DNA of 10,594 bases, from contig JAPLER010000366.1 of NCBI GenBank assembly GCA_026391115.1, positions 681 through 11,274 on the forward strand. The letters are read 5' to 3'. Source of the stretch: Bacteroidota bacterium (lineage in GTDB: Bacteria > Bacteroidota > Bacteroidia > Chitinophagales > Chitinophagaceae). This document shows positions 1-6,584 of the stretch, in pieces; position 1 is the stretch's first letter, and every line of letters starts with the position of its first letter. A program made the translations under genes and the position numbers. The notes under the pieces were generated by a model. The model searched no databases. It was given only the letters and a program-made list of their open reading frames with translations, and was not told the origin of the DNA.

Positions 1-293
1 ACTGGGCGTGCAGCTTGAACAATAAGCTGGGCTTTATAAACATTGGTTTCTACTTGACTTTCCAAGTTCAATAAAAAATTACATTGTATTTTTTCTGTTG
101 ATTTGTAAGTGTCGCCAGTCCATTTTCTATTATTAAAAAAGTTGGTTAGCTGGTTTTGTAGTGTGGTAAAAATTTTCTTATCAACAGTGGTGTTTATTCT
201 GCTAGAATTAACACTGATTTTTGCTTGAAACTCCTGAGCATTTATTTGCAACGTAGTAGCTAGTGCAAATAGTAATATTATTTTATATCTCAT
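1..293 (-). CDS. porD: Type IX secretion accessory protein PorD (DUF4835), 5' part only
   Basis: The reading frame starts at ATG 293-291 and runs off the left edge, leaving 97 complete codons. Residues 1-19 are a Sec signal peptide (basic start, hydrophobic core, cleavage likely at INA-Q). The mature start (QEFQAKISVNSSRI), then KIFTTLQNQLTNFFNNRKW at about 40-58 and the QLIVQAARPV strand at about 88-97, match the N-terminus of DUF4835 proteins, annotated as PorD. These are about 300 residues long, so roughly two thirds is missing here. PorD is a periplasmic or outer-membrane-associated factor linked to the type IX secretion system of Bacteroidota; its exact role is not well defined. A hairpin terminator lies upstream at 414-440, so the gene should have its own promoter in 294-413, but I see no clear promoter there. 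The family call rests on recognition of the N-terminal block alone. Confidence 0.85.
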   Translation of the reverse strand, partial: MRYKIILLFALATTLQINAQEFQAKISVNSSRINTTVDKKIFTTLQNQLTNFFNNRKWTGDTYKSTEKIQCNFLLNLESQVETNVYKAQLIVQAARP

Positions 294-413
294 TTTTATC
301 ATTAAGATTTGTATAGCAAATATTGAATAAAAATGGCAAAAAAAGAAACTAATCATTTTATTTACAATAACTAATTATTTGTAAAAGTATTTACAGCCAT
401 TTGTATGCAATAA

Positions 414-440
414 AAAAGCGTGATATTGTATCACGCTTTT
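414..440 (-). terminator. Intrinsic terminator after the minus-strand lpxH operon
   Basis: A perfect 12-bp stem (AAAAGCGTGATA at 414-425 with TATCACGCTTTT at 429-440) encloses a 3-base loop. On the minus strand it begins 7 bases after the stop codon of the LURP-one-like gene, and the stem ends in a T run continuing TTATT. It separates the four-gene operon on its right from porD on its left. Confidence 0.9.
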
Positions 441-447
441 AGTTATT

Positions 448-1059
448 TTATCCTCTTCTTCTTTCCAGTAAAACCATCATCATTAAACCACATAAAATTC
501 TTTCTTCTTCTCCAGCTTCAATTAAAGCTTCATCTGTTAGTTTAAATTTTCTGCCAAAGAAAGAAGCTTGTTTTTTAAACTTATACACCAATGTACCATC
601 TGGTCTTGTTACGTGATACTCTGGATTAAAAATATAGCCTGTAAAAATGCCCAAAATAGGCACTTCACTTAGCAAAGCATCAAACACTTTTGCAAATGGA
701 TTGGCTTCTTTAATGTGTAAATCTGGATTGTTGTTTTCATCTAAAATATCGTAACTAGCTTTCCAAATACTTTTCCAGCCTTTACGCACCAACTTGCCAA
801 ATACATTGCCTTGTGCATTATAAAAAGTATAACAAGCATTAAAGTCTAGCCATCTATCTGCTTTAATATCATACTTTAAATTGGTTTGATTAAAGTCTTC
901 GAAAATTTCAACGTGTTCTTTTAGTTTAAACATTTTTTGTTTAACATAAGCCATTGTATTTCCCAAAGCATCAGTGGCTGTAAAATCGTTGTGGAATGTA
1001 CCAATCTTGAATTTGAATTCAATGGGATAATGTTTTTGGTTTAATAAATCGGTTTGCAT
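448..1059 (-). CDS. LURP-one-related / Tubby C-terminal-like protein
   Basis: This is a 203-residue protein with no signal peptide, so probably cytoplasmic. I recognise the pattern of the LURP-one-related (LOR) / Tubby-C / scramblase-like fold. Repeated beta-strand pairs are separated by turns such as DALGNTMAYVKQKMFKLKEH (about 30-49), NAQGNVFGKLVRKGWKSIWK (81-100), ILDENNNPDLHIKE (105-118) and RPDGTLVYKFKKQ (152-164). The barrel is followed by a hydrophobic C-terminal helix (ILCGLMMMVLLE, 188-199) that ends in RRRG. In this fold the central helix is usually buried in the barrel, so it need not span a membrane. Bacterial members such as Bacillus YxjI have no settled function; lipid or membrane association is suggested by scramblase homology only. 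It is last in the run, 27 bases after the propeller gene, and is followed directly by a terminator. The start is the only upstream ATG with an A-rich leader. The fold call is moderately sure; the function is unknown. Confidence 0.7.
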   Translation of the reverse strand: MQTDLLNQKHYPIEFKFKIGTFHNDFTATDALGNTMAYVKQKMFKLKEHVEIFEDFNQTNLKYDIKADRWLDFNACYTFYNAQGNVFGKLVRKGWKSIWKASYDILDENNNPDLHIKEANPFAKVFDALLSEVPILGIFTGYIFNPEYHVTRPDGTLVYKFKKQASFFGRKFKLTDEALIEAGEEERILCGLMMMVLLERRRG

Positions 1060-1086
1060 TTGTTTTTTTTAAGTTAATAATTGATG

Positions 1087-1914
1087 TTAATATTTTTTTT
1101 GTTCGTAAACAGAAATACCATTTGTAGATAGTATTATAAGTTGATTTTTTAAAAATTTAAATTTTGATGATGTTGTTAAATTAATGCTATTGTAGGTATA
1201 ATTAAATTGCTTGCGTGAGTGTAAATCTAAAATGGTAATGCAGTTTTTATTAATACCAATAAGTTTATTATCTATTAACTGAGCATTGGTTAAAGAATCT
1301 ACTGCATATCTTCTGATAAAACTTCCATAATAATCAAAAATGAATAAACCATTTTGTTTACTATAAATATACAATTTACCTTCAAAGTCTTTTACAAACT
1401 GACTTGTAAAGGATTTGTCATAATCGAACAATAATCTAAAGTCAACAGTTTCGGTAAGCATTTTGCCTTCATTGTCAATCTTTTTTATTTTATTTTCTAT
1501 TTCATCAAATAGCCAAATATTATTATCGTAACTGCTTGTTACAACACTTACATCAAACATATTTATTTTTTGTAAATTGATTGAATTTACAATGCTTAAA
1601 AATCTATCTAAAACAATAATTGTAGAAAAGCCTTTGTAAAAAACAAGAATTTTTAAGGGATTAGAAACATCTATTGAACTAATGTTACCCAGCGGTTTGG
1701 TATTGTTAAAACTAGCAACACTATCAAAGTTGTTGTTGAGTTTAATAATTTGATTATTGGGTGTAACCAAATAATAGTTGCCCAAATTATCAATCTCTAC
1801 ATTTTTAAAAGCACCATTGTAACTTTTTTTAAGCGATAGATTTATTGTAGAATCTGTGGCTTTGGAAAATGAGAAACAACAAACAAAAACAATTGTAAAT
1901 ATTAGTTTTCCCAT
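1087..1914 (-). CDS. Secreted beta-propeller-like protein of unknown function
   Basis: This 275-residue protein has a Sec signal peptide (GKLIFTIVFVCCFSFSKA, cleavage near residue 19). The cysteines at 12-13 do not form a convincing lipobox, so it is more likely a periplasmic or outer-surface protein than a lipoprotein. The mature part has about six imperfect repeats of about 40 residues. Each contains a short hydrophobic strand followed by a small-residue turn, for example IDNLGNYYLVTPNNQIIKLN, SSYDNNIWLFDEIENKIKKI, FEGKLYIYSKQNGLFIFDYY and KNQLIILSTNGISVYE. This pattern suggests a propeller of NHL or PD40 type. The start overlaps the end of lpxH by 13 bases in another frame, so translation is probably coupled. 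No catalytic motif is visible and I do not recognise an orthologue of known function. Codon and base use resemble the neighbours. Confidence 0.8.
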   Translation of the reverse strand: MGKLIFTIVFVCCFSFSKATDSTINLSLKKSYNGAFKNVEIDNLGNYYLVTPNNQIIKLNNNFDSVASFNNTKPLGNISSIDVSNPLKILVFYKGFSTIIVLDRFLSIVNSINLQKINMFDVSVVTSSYDNNIWLFDEIENKIKKIDNEGKMLTETVDFRLLFDYDKSFTSQFVKDFEGKLYIYSKQNGLFIFDYYGSFIRRYAVDSLTNAQLIDNKLIGINKNCITILDLHSRKQFNYTYNSINLTTSSKFKFLKNQLIILSTNGISVYEQKKY

Positions 1915-2657
1915 TTTTTTAATTCAAAATTGTTGCCATCAAATTCGGCGTAAGTAAAATTAGTAATCCAGTCTCCAAGGTTTATATAAGAGCTGCTCTT
2001 GTTGAGTTGCAATTTTAAAGGCAAATGTCTGTGGCCACAAACAAAGTAATCGTAATGGGTAGTTTTTAAAACATCTTTACTGTAAATGATAAGCCATTCA
2101 TTTTCTTCACCTAAAAAAGTTTCATCGCTGCTGCCTGTTTTTTGTCTACTTTTTCTGCTAAAGTAATTTGCAATGCCTATGCCAATATATGGATGTGCCA
2201 CACCAAACAACCAATTACAAAACCTGTTTCTAAATATTTTTTTTAAAAACTTATAACCGTGATCTCCAGGTCCTAATCCATCGCCATGAGCCACATAAAT
2301 TTTTTTACCAAAACGCTCAAATATTTTTGGTTGATGATATACTGCAATATTCAACTCTTTTTCAAAGTAGCCATTCATCCACATATCATGATTGCCTACA
2401 AAAAAATGAATTGGAATGCCAGCATCACTTAAAGTAGCAAGTTTACCTAAAATACGTGTAAACCCTTTGGGTACAACGTTTTTATATTCGTACCAAAAAT
2501 CAAACATATCGCCTAAAATAAATATTTCTTGTGCTGTACTTTCTATTGATGTTAAAAAAGCAACAATCTTTTTTTCTCTAACCAGGCTGTCTCCATAGTT
2601 GGGTGCACCTAAATGAAAATCGGAAAGGAAGTATATTTTTTTGTGAAGGTTATCCAA
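1902..2657 (-). CDS. lpxH: UDP-2,3-diacylglucosamine diphosphatase (LpxH-like)
   Basis: LpxH hydrolyses UDP-2,3-diacylglucosamine to lipid X plus UMP at the inner face of the cytoplasmic membrane, the fourth step of lipid A synthesis. The 251-residue protein has the full calcineurin-like metallophosphatase set: SDFHLG with D13 and H15, GDMFDFW with D50, GNHD with N89 and H90, AHGDGLGPGD with H124, and CGHRH with H209 and H211. These match the metal ligands of the E. coli enzyme in order. The stretch between H124 and H209 (about 134-190) is basic and hydrophobic, as in the lid that grips the acyl chains. The start codon is TTG at 2657. The cyclotransferase stop lies in the same frame one codon upstream, and the next Met is residue 51, inside the metal-site region, so no ATG start is possible. 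It sits mid-operon, 3 bases after the preceding gene and overlapping the next by 13. A related calcineurin-like hydrolase is less likely, given lpxD nearby. Confidence 0.87.
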   Translation of the reverse strand: MDNLHKKIYFLSDFHLGAPNYGDSLVREKKIVAFLTSIESTAQEIFILGDMFDFWYEYKNVVPKGFTRILGKLATLSDAGIPIHFFVGNHDMWMNGYFEKELNIAVYHQPKIFERFGKKIYVAHGDGLGPGDHGYKFLKKIFRNRFCNWLFGVAHPYIGIGIANYFSRKSRQKTGSSDETFLGEENEWLIIYSKDVLKTTHYDYFVCGHRHLPLKLQLNKSSSYINLGDWITNFTYAEFDGNNFELKKWEN

Positions 2658-2660
2658 AAT

Positions 2661-3086
2661 TTATGCTTTGTTCTTTTGTATAAAATAATCTAAAACATCT
2701 CCACTTTCTACAATAGGTTTATCTGTAGTATCACCACAATACCAATAACTCCAGGCTTTGCTAGTTGTAGCATCTACATAAACATCAATTAAGGTTCTTT
2801 TGTACAATAATGCTTCACCAACTTCAGCATCTAATCCCTCATAATCATCTAGTTGGGCAATAATAAAATCAAAAGCATTGTTGTCAATGATTTCATATAA
2901 CTCGCCAATAATGAATTTGTCATCTTCTGTTTCAACAGCTACAGGATACTCTCCTAAATCGTATAAAATGCCTTTTGCTCTGGCATTACCAACTAATTTG
3001 AAGTACTTTGTAATGTAATCGTAGGCAGGGCTTTTAAAACCACTACGTAAACTGCCATACACAAAAAGTTGAATTACTTTTTCCAT
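2661..3086 (-). CDS. Gamma-glutamylcyclotransferase-like (AIG2/GGCT) family protein
   Basis: This is a 141-residue cytoplasmic protein of the GGCT/AIG2/YtfP fold. The substrate-binding loop FVYGSLRSG is at 8-16, and the probable catalytic acid is E83 in LDDYEG (79-84), where the family carries its conserved glutamate. KGILYDLGEYPVAV (38-51) and IIGELYEI (59-66) are the usual core strands. The length is typical for the small bacterial members. These proteins release 5-oxoproline from gamma-glutamyl amines or peptides; the substrate of bacterial members is often unknown, so I assign only the family. It is the first gene of the minus-strand operon, and its TAA stop is followed after one codon by the TTG start of lpxH in the same frame. 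A metabolic link to lipid A is not evident. Confidence 0.85.
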   Translation of the reverse strand: MEKVIQLFVYGSLRSGFKSPAYDYITKYFKLVGNARAKGILYDLGEYPVAVETEDDKFIIGELYEIIDNNAFDFIIAQLDDYEGLDAEVGEALLYKRTLIDVYVDATTSKAWSYWYCGDTTDKPIVESGDVLDYFIQKNKA

Positions 3087-3172
3087 AACACAAATTTAGG
3101 GTTTAAGCTATTGTTTCTTTGGATTGAACAAATAATTATTAAGAAATATTTAAGAATAATAAATTTAACTTG

Positions 3173-3210
3173 CACACTTAAATACCCACACTTACGTTAA
3201 TAAGTGGTGG
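3173..3210. repeat. Triple half-site array (two direct, one inverted) in the divergent promoter region
   Basis: CACACTTA occurs at 3173-3180 and again at 3187-3194, and an inverted TAAGTG follows at 3201-3206; the three start 14 bases apart. The second and third copies form a dyad with arms 3186-3194 and 3201-3210, a loop of 6 and one bulged G. The third copy lies near the expected -33 region of the ftsX promoter, as an operator might. No regulator is identified. Confidence 0.4.
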
Positions 3211-3227
3211 TTGAAAATGTAATTCAT

Positions 3228-3235
3228 TATTTTTG
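3228..3235 (+). promoter_or_regulatory. Candidate Bacteroidota-type -7 element for ftsX
   Basis: TATTTTTG matches the TAnnTTTG -7 consensus of Bacteroidota primary sigma factor promoters and lies 26 bases before the ftsX ATG, giving a short leader of about 20 bases. The nearest TTG (3211-3213) is only 14 bases upstream, shorter than the usual spacing, so the -33 part is weak. Confidence 0.4.
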
Positions 3236-3261
3236 TTTAGATAGAATAATACAGCATATTT

Positions 3262-4137
3262 ATGGAAAGAAAAGATTCAAATAAAAAAGCAAAGCCATCT
3301 CAGTTTATGGCAATACTTGGTATTACTGCAATACTGTTTATTATTGGCATATTTGGATGGTTGTTCATTAGTGTACAAAAAGGGACTGAACTGCTAAAAG
3401 AAAAGATTAAGATAAATGTGAATTTGCATTATAATGCTAATGATAAAACTACAGCTGACTTAAAAGATTACATTGCTGCACAACCCTATATCAAGGATAT
3501 TGAATATGTAAATAAAGAAACTGCAAAGCAACGTTTACAAGCCTCTGAAGATAGATATGACGAACAATTATTGGGTGGAGAAAATCCATTGTTTGCTTCG
3601 ATAGAATTTCATGTTAAAAGTAATTATGTACAAAAGGATTCTTTGTTAAAAATTAAAAGTCAAATTGAAGCCAATAGCCAAAATATAGTTGAGAGTATAA
3701 AATATCCAGATGATGTTGTGATGAATATGGATGTGTTTATGAAATTTTTATTAATTGGTTTCGTGGTTTTGGCATTGATATTTGGAACACTTGCAATTAT
3801 ATTAATAGATAATACCATTAAACTATCAATGTATAGCAATAGATTTTTAATTAAAACAATGCAAATGGTTGGAGCTACAAGAAATTTCATCGTTAGCCCC
3901 ATTAATAAAACTGCTGTTATTAATGCATTGCTTGCAGGTATGATAGCTATAGCATTGGTGTATGCTTTAATATTTACCACAGAGTGGTTGGTGCCAGATT
4001 TTAAGGATGCTAGAGATAATCAACGTTTAGTTTCCCTATTTCTTGGAATGATTGTTTTAGGTGTTTTAATTAGTTTATTAAGCACATATAGAAGTGTATT
4101 GAAATACTTAAAAATGAAATTAGATGACTTGTATTAA
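3262..4137 (+). CDS. ftsX: Cell division ABC transporter permease FtsX
   Basis: FtsX is the membrane half of FtsEX, the ABC-type complex that uses ATP hydrolysis by FtsE to switch on peptidoglycan hydrolases at the division site. The 291-residue protein has the family topology. A short cytoplasmic basic N-terminus is followed by TM1 (about 14-38) and a periplasmic domain (about 40-158) with the typical LLGGENPLFASIEFHV segment at 103-118. TM2 (160-183) comes next, then the cytoplasmic coupling segment IKTMQMVGATRNFIVSPI (197-214), TM3 (217-240) and TM4 (256-276). ftsE is not in the window, which is common in Bacteroidota, where the two genes are often apart. The start is ATG behind an A/T-rich leader. 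It begins a plus-strand run with the HD protein 66 bases downstream and may share a transcript with it and lpxD. Confidence 0.92.
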   Translation: MERKDSNKKAKPSQFMAILGITAILFIIGIFGWLFISVQKGTELLKEKIKINVNLHYNANDKTTADLKDYIAAQPYIKDIEYVNKETAKQRLQASEDRYDEQLLGGENPLFASIEFHVKSNYVQKDSLLKIKSQIEANSQNIVESIKYPDDVVMNMDVFMKFLLIGFVVLALIFGTLAIILIDNTIKLSMYSNRFLIKTMQMVGATRNFIVSPINKTAVINALLAGMIAIALVYALIFTTEWLVPDFKDARDNQRLVSLFLGMIVLGVLISLLSTYRSVLKYLKMKLDDLY

Positions 4138-4191
4138 TAAGCATAAATAAATATGATTTAAATAGCTTTAAAACAAAGTGTAACCAAAATA

Positions 4192-4210
4192 ATTCGTGCA
4201 TTCGTGGCAT
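4192..4210 (+). repeat. Tandem ATTCGTG repeat overlapping the HD-gene start
   Basis: ATTCGTG occurs twice with an 8-base period (4192-4198 and 4200-4206), giving ATTCGTGCATTCGTGGCAT. It is more GC-rich than the surrounding A/T spacer. The GTG start codon of the next gene lies inside the second copy. It could be a copy of a short dispersed intergenic repeat; that is inference from its appearance only. Confidence 0.5.
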
Positions 4211-5421
4211 TACATCAATCTAAACAAAAAATAATTAATGACCCTGTTTATGGTTTTATAACTATAAATCATCCACTTATATTCAAAATAATTTCTCATT
4301 CTTTTTTTCAACGATTAAGGCGAATTCACCAAATGGCATTGGCTTATTTGGTATATCCAGGTGCTGTGCATACTCGTTTGCATCATAGCTTAGGTGCATA
4401 TCATTTAATGGGCTTGGCTTTAAATGAATTGAAGGCAAAAGGAGTTGAAATTACAGATGAAGAAATGGTTGCTGCTAAAGCTGCTATTTTGTTGCACGAT
4501 GTAGGACATGGGCCATTTTCTCATGCTTTGGAAGAAGAATTTCTTTCTGGAATTCATCATGAAGAATTGAGTGTAAAAATGATGAAAAAAATGAATAGAG
4601 AATTTAATGGAGAATTAGATTTAGCCATTAAAATTTTTACAAATCAATACCATAAAAAGTTTTTGCATCAACTAGTAAGTGGTCAATTAGATGTAGATAG
4701 AATGGACTATTTAACACGTGATAGTTATTTTACTGGTGTCAGTGAAGGTGTAATAGGCTATGACAGAATTTTGAAAATGTTGGTGGTTCATAACAATGAA
4801 CTAATGGTTGAAGAAAAAGGAATTTATAGTATAGAAAAATTTTTAATAGCACGCAGATTAATGTATTGGCAGGCTTATTTGCATAAAGCGGTGTTATGCT
4901 CAGAAAAAATGCTAGTTAATATTCTTAAACGAGTTAAATATTTATGTAGCGTAGGTGATGCTTCCATCAAAACTACAAGTGGTACAGATTACTTTTTATT
5001 TGAATTTGATGGTAATATTAATGATGATGTGTTGGATAAATTTGCTGCTATTGATGATATTGATTTTGAATTTGCTATAAAAAAATGGAGCATAAATAAA
5101 GATTTTGTTTTAAGTAATTTATGTAAAAGAATTTTGAACAGAGATTTATTGAAATTAAAATTTCAAATAAACGAGATTGATAAAAATGAAATTGATTTAA
5201 AACAACGATCTATTGCCAATTCTCTTCATATATCTTTGGAAGAAGCTAGTTACTTTATATTTTCAGGTAGTGTTTCTAATACCATATATAATACCAATAA
5301 AGAAAAAATCAATATTCTTTTTAAAGATGGGAGTGTGGTTGATATTAGCTTGGTAAATGATGCATTAATTCATCAAACTATCACAACTCCAGTCAAAAAA
5401 AATTATATTTGCTCAATCTAG
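4204..5421 (+). CDS. HD-domain phosphohydrolase (COG1078, SAMHD1/dNTPase-like)
   Basis: This 405-residue protein is of the family related to SAMHD1 and bacterial dNTP triphosphohydrolases. The HD metal site is complete: H61 in HHSLGAYH, H98-D99 in LLHDVGHGPFSHALE, and D163 in SGQLDVDRMDYLTRDSYFTG (159-178). The N-terminal KIINDPVYGFITI (9-21) and FQRLRRIHQMALAYLVYPGA (35-54) are diagnostic of the family. Some relatives hydrolyse dNTPs to deoxynucleosides and triphosphate; the substrate here is not proven. The C-terminal 200 residues are less conserved. The start is GTG 4204, because an in-frame stop lies at 4159-4161, no ATG or TTG occurs between, and the next Met is residue 44, inside the conserved core. 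The HD gene next to lpxD is a recurring pair in Bacteroidota; whether it has a role in lipid A synthesis is unknown. It is probably cotranscribed with lpxD, 46 bases downstream. Confidence 0.88.
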   Translation: MALHQSKQKIINDPVYGFITINHPLIFKIISHSFFQRLRRIHQMALAYLVYPGAVHTRLHHSLGAYHLMGLALNELKAKGVEITDEEMVAAKAAILLHDVGHGPFSHALEEEFLSGIHHEELSVKMMKKMNREFNGELDLAIKIFTNQYHKKFLHQLVSGQLDVDRMDYLTRDSYFTGVSEGVIGYDRILKMLVVHNNELMVEEKGIYSIEKFLIARRLMYWQAYLHKAVLCSEKMLVNILKRVKYLCSVGDASIKTTSGTDYFLFEFDGNINDDVLDKFAAIDDIDFEFAIKKWSINKDFVLSNLCKRILNRDLLKLKFQINEIDKNEIDLKQRSIANSLHISLEEASYFIFSGSVSNTIYNTNKEKINILFKDGSVVDISLVNDALIHQTITTPVKKNYICSI

Positions 5422-5467
5422 GTTGTTATTAACTATCTACGATTAACATACAATTAATTACCAATTT

Positions 5468-6508
5468 ATGAATTTTACTGCATCACAAATTGCATTTATA
5501 GTAAATGGAAAAGTAGAAGGAGATATAAATGCTTCTGTTAATAATTTTGGTAAAATAGAAGTAGCTAAACAAGGTGAAATTAGCTTTCTTTCAAACCCTA
5601 AATATGAAGAATATCTATACACAACCAATGCATCTATTGTTTTAATAAATGAAAGTTTTGTTTTAAAGCACCCGGTTACAACTACGTTAATAAAAGTGCA
5701 AGATGCTTATGCTGCCTTTGCTATTTTATTAAGCAAGTACCAAGAGATTGTTGCACAAAGTTTAGTTGGTATTGAGCAACCAAGTTATATTTCTAGTTCG
5801 GCAATTATTGGCGATAAATGTTATGTAGCTGCATTTGCATATATTGGTAATAATGTGAAAATTGGAAATAATGCAAAAATATTTTCGGGTGTTGTGGTGG
5901 GCAATAATGTTGTTATTGGAGATAACATAACGCTTAATGCTGGCGTTAAAATATATAATGATTGTGTTATTGGCAATAATGTAACTATACACTCAGGAAC
6001 AATAATAGGAAGCGATGGTTTTGGATTTGCTCCAATGGAAGATGGAAGCTATAAGAAAATTCCACAACTTGGAAATGTGATTATAGAAGATGATGTTGAA
6101 ATTGGCTCTAACGCAACCATTGATAGAGCTACAATGGGAAGTACAATTATTAAAAAAGGTGCTAAATTAGACAACTTAATACAAGTTGCTCATAATGTTG
6201 AAATAGGCGTTAATACTGTGATAGCAGCTCAAACTGGAATTAGCGGTAGTACTAAGATTGGCAATAGTATTATTTGTGGTGGTCAAGTTGGTATTGCAGG
6301 ACATTTGACTATTGCAGACGGTACAAAAATTGGGGCTCAATCAGGGATTAGCAAAAGTATTTTAACTGCTAAGTCTGTTAATGGCACTCCTTTACAAGAT
6401 ATTACAGCTTCGCTTCGAAGTCAATCTGTATTTAAGAATTTACCTGCATTAGAAAAAAGAATTGCAGAACTAGAGAAAGTTATTGAATCATTATTAGTAG
6501 AAAAATAA
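5468..6508 (+). CDS. lpxD: UDP-3-O-(3-hydroxyacyl)glucosamine N-acyltransferase LpxD
   Basis: LpxD transfers a 3-hydroxyacyl chain from acyl carrier protein to the 2-amino group of UDP-3-O-acylglucosamine, the third step of lipid A synthesis, in the cytoplasm. The 346-residue length matches E. coli LpxD (341). The uridine-binding N-terminal domain covers about 1-100 (GEISFLSNPKYEEYL at 36-50). A left-handed beta-helix of hexapeptide repeats runs from about 108 to 300, with IGSDGFGFAPM at 180-190, TIDRATMGST at 217-226 and the catalytic His at 242 in QVAHNVEIG. A C-terminal helix (LPALEKRIAELEKVIESLL, 325-343) is where LpxD normally binds acyl carrier protein and packs as a trimer. It follows the HD gene and is closed by a strong terminator. 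The lpxC-fabZ and lpxA genes that often follow in Bacteroidota are absent here. Confidence 0.96.
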   Translation: MNFTASQIAFIVNGKVEGDINASVNNFGKIEVAKQGEISFLSNPKYEEYLYTTNASIVLINESFVLKHPVTTTLIKVQDAYAAFAILLSKYQEIVAQSLVGIEQPSYISSSAIIGDKCYVAAFAYIGNNVKIGNNAKIFSGVVVGNNVVIGDNITLNAGVKIYNDCVIGNNVTIHSGTIIGSDGFGFAPMEDGSYKKIPQLGNVIIEDDVEIGSNATIDRATMGSTIIKKGAKLDNLIQVAHNVEIGVNTVIAAQTGISGSTKIGNSIICGGQVGIAGHLTIADGTKIGAQSGISKSILTAKSVNGTPLQDITASLRSQSVFKNLPALEKRIAELEKVIESLLVEK

Positions 6509-6528
6509 TAATCATTTTTTTAAGCCAT

Positions 6529-6568
6529 AAAATAATAAGAGCCACTTTATAGTGGCTCTTATTATTTT
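6529..6568. terminator. Bidirectional intrinsic terminator between lpxD and the PorE-like gene
   Basis: A perfect 18-bp stem (6529-6546 with 6551-6568) with a 4-base TTAT loop lies between two convergent stop codons. The GC core is AGAGCCACT / AGTGGCTCT, flanked by A-rich and T-rich arms on both sides, so it can end transcription from either direction. Confidence 0.92.
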
Positions 6569-6584
6569 ATGAATGTGGGTTGCT

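Noticed and set aside
2661..3086. Cyclotransferase-LpxH as one gene broken by a nonsense mutation
   Set aside because: Both proteins are complete at family length with their own termini, so two genes with a short in-phase junction is the simpler reading.
3091..3098. CAAATTTA, a perfect minus-strand TAnnTTTG, as promoter of the cyclotransferase operon
   Set aside because: It ends only 4 bases before the ATG and lacks a -33 partner at usual spacing; it would require a leaderless transcript. The real promoter may be elsewhere in 3099-3172.
3660..3980. A 106-codon open frame on the minus strand within ftsX
   Set aside because: It lies wholly inside ftsX, whose protein matches its family end to end; the antisense frame shows no recognisable domain.
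5762..5992. A minus-strand open frame inside lpxD, rich in Ile and Asn
   Set aside because: It is an antisense by-product of the hexapeptide-repeat codons of lpxD, with no leader or domain.
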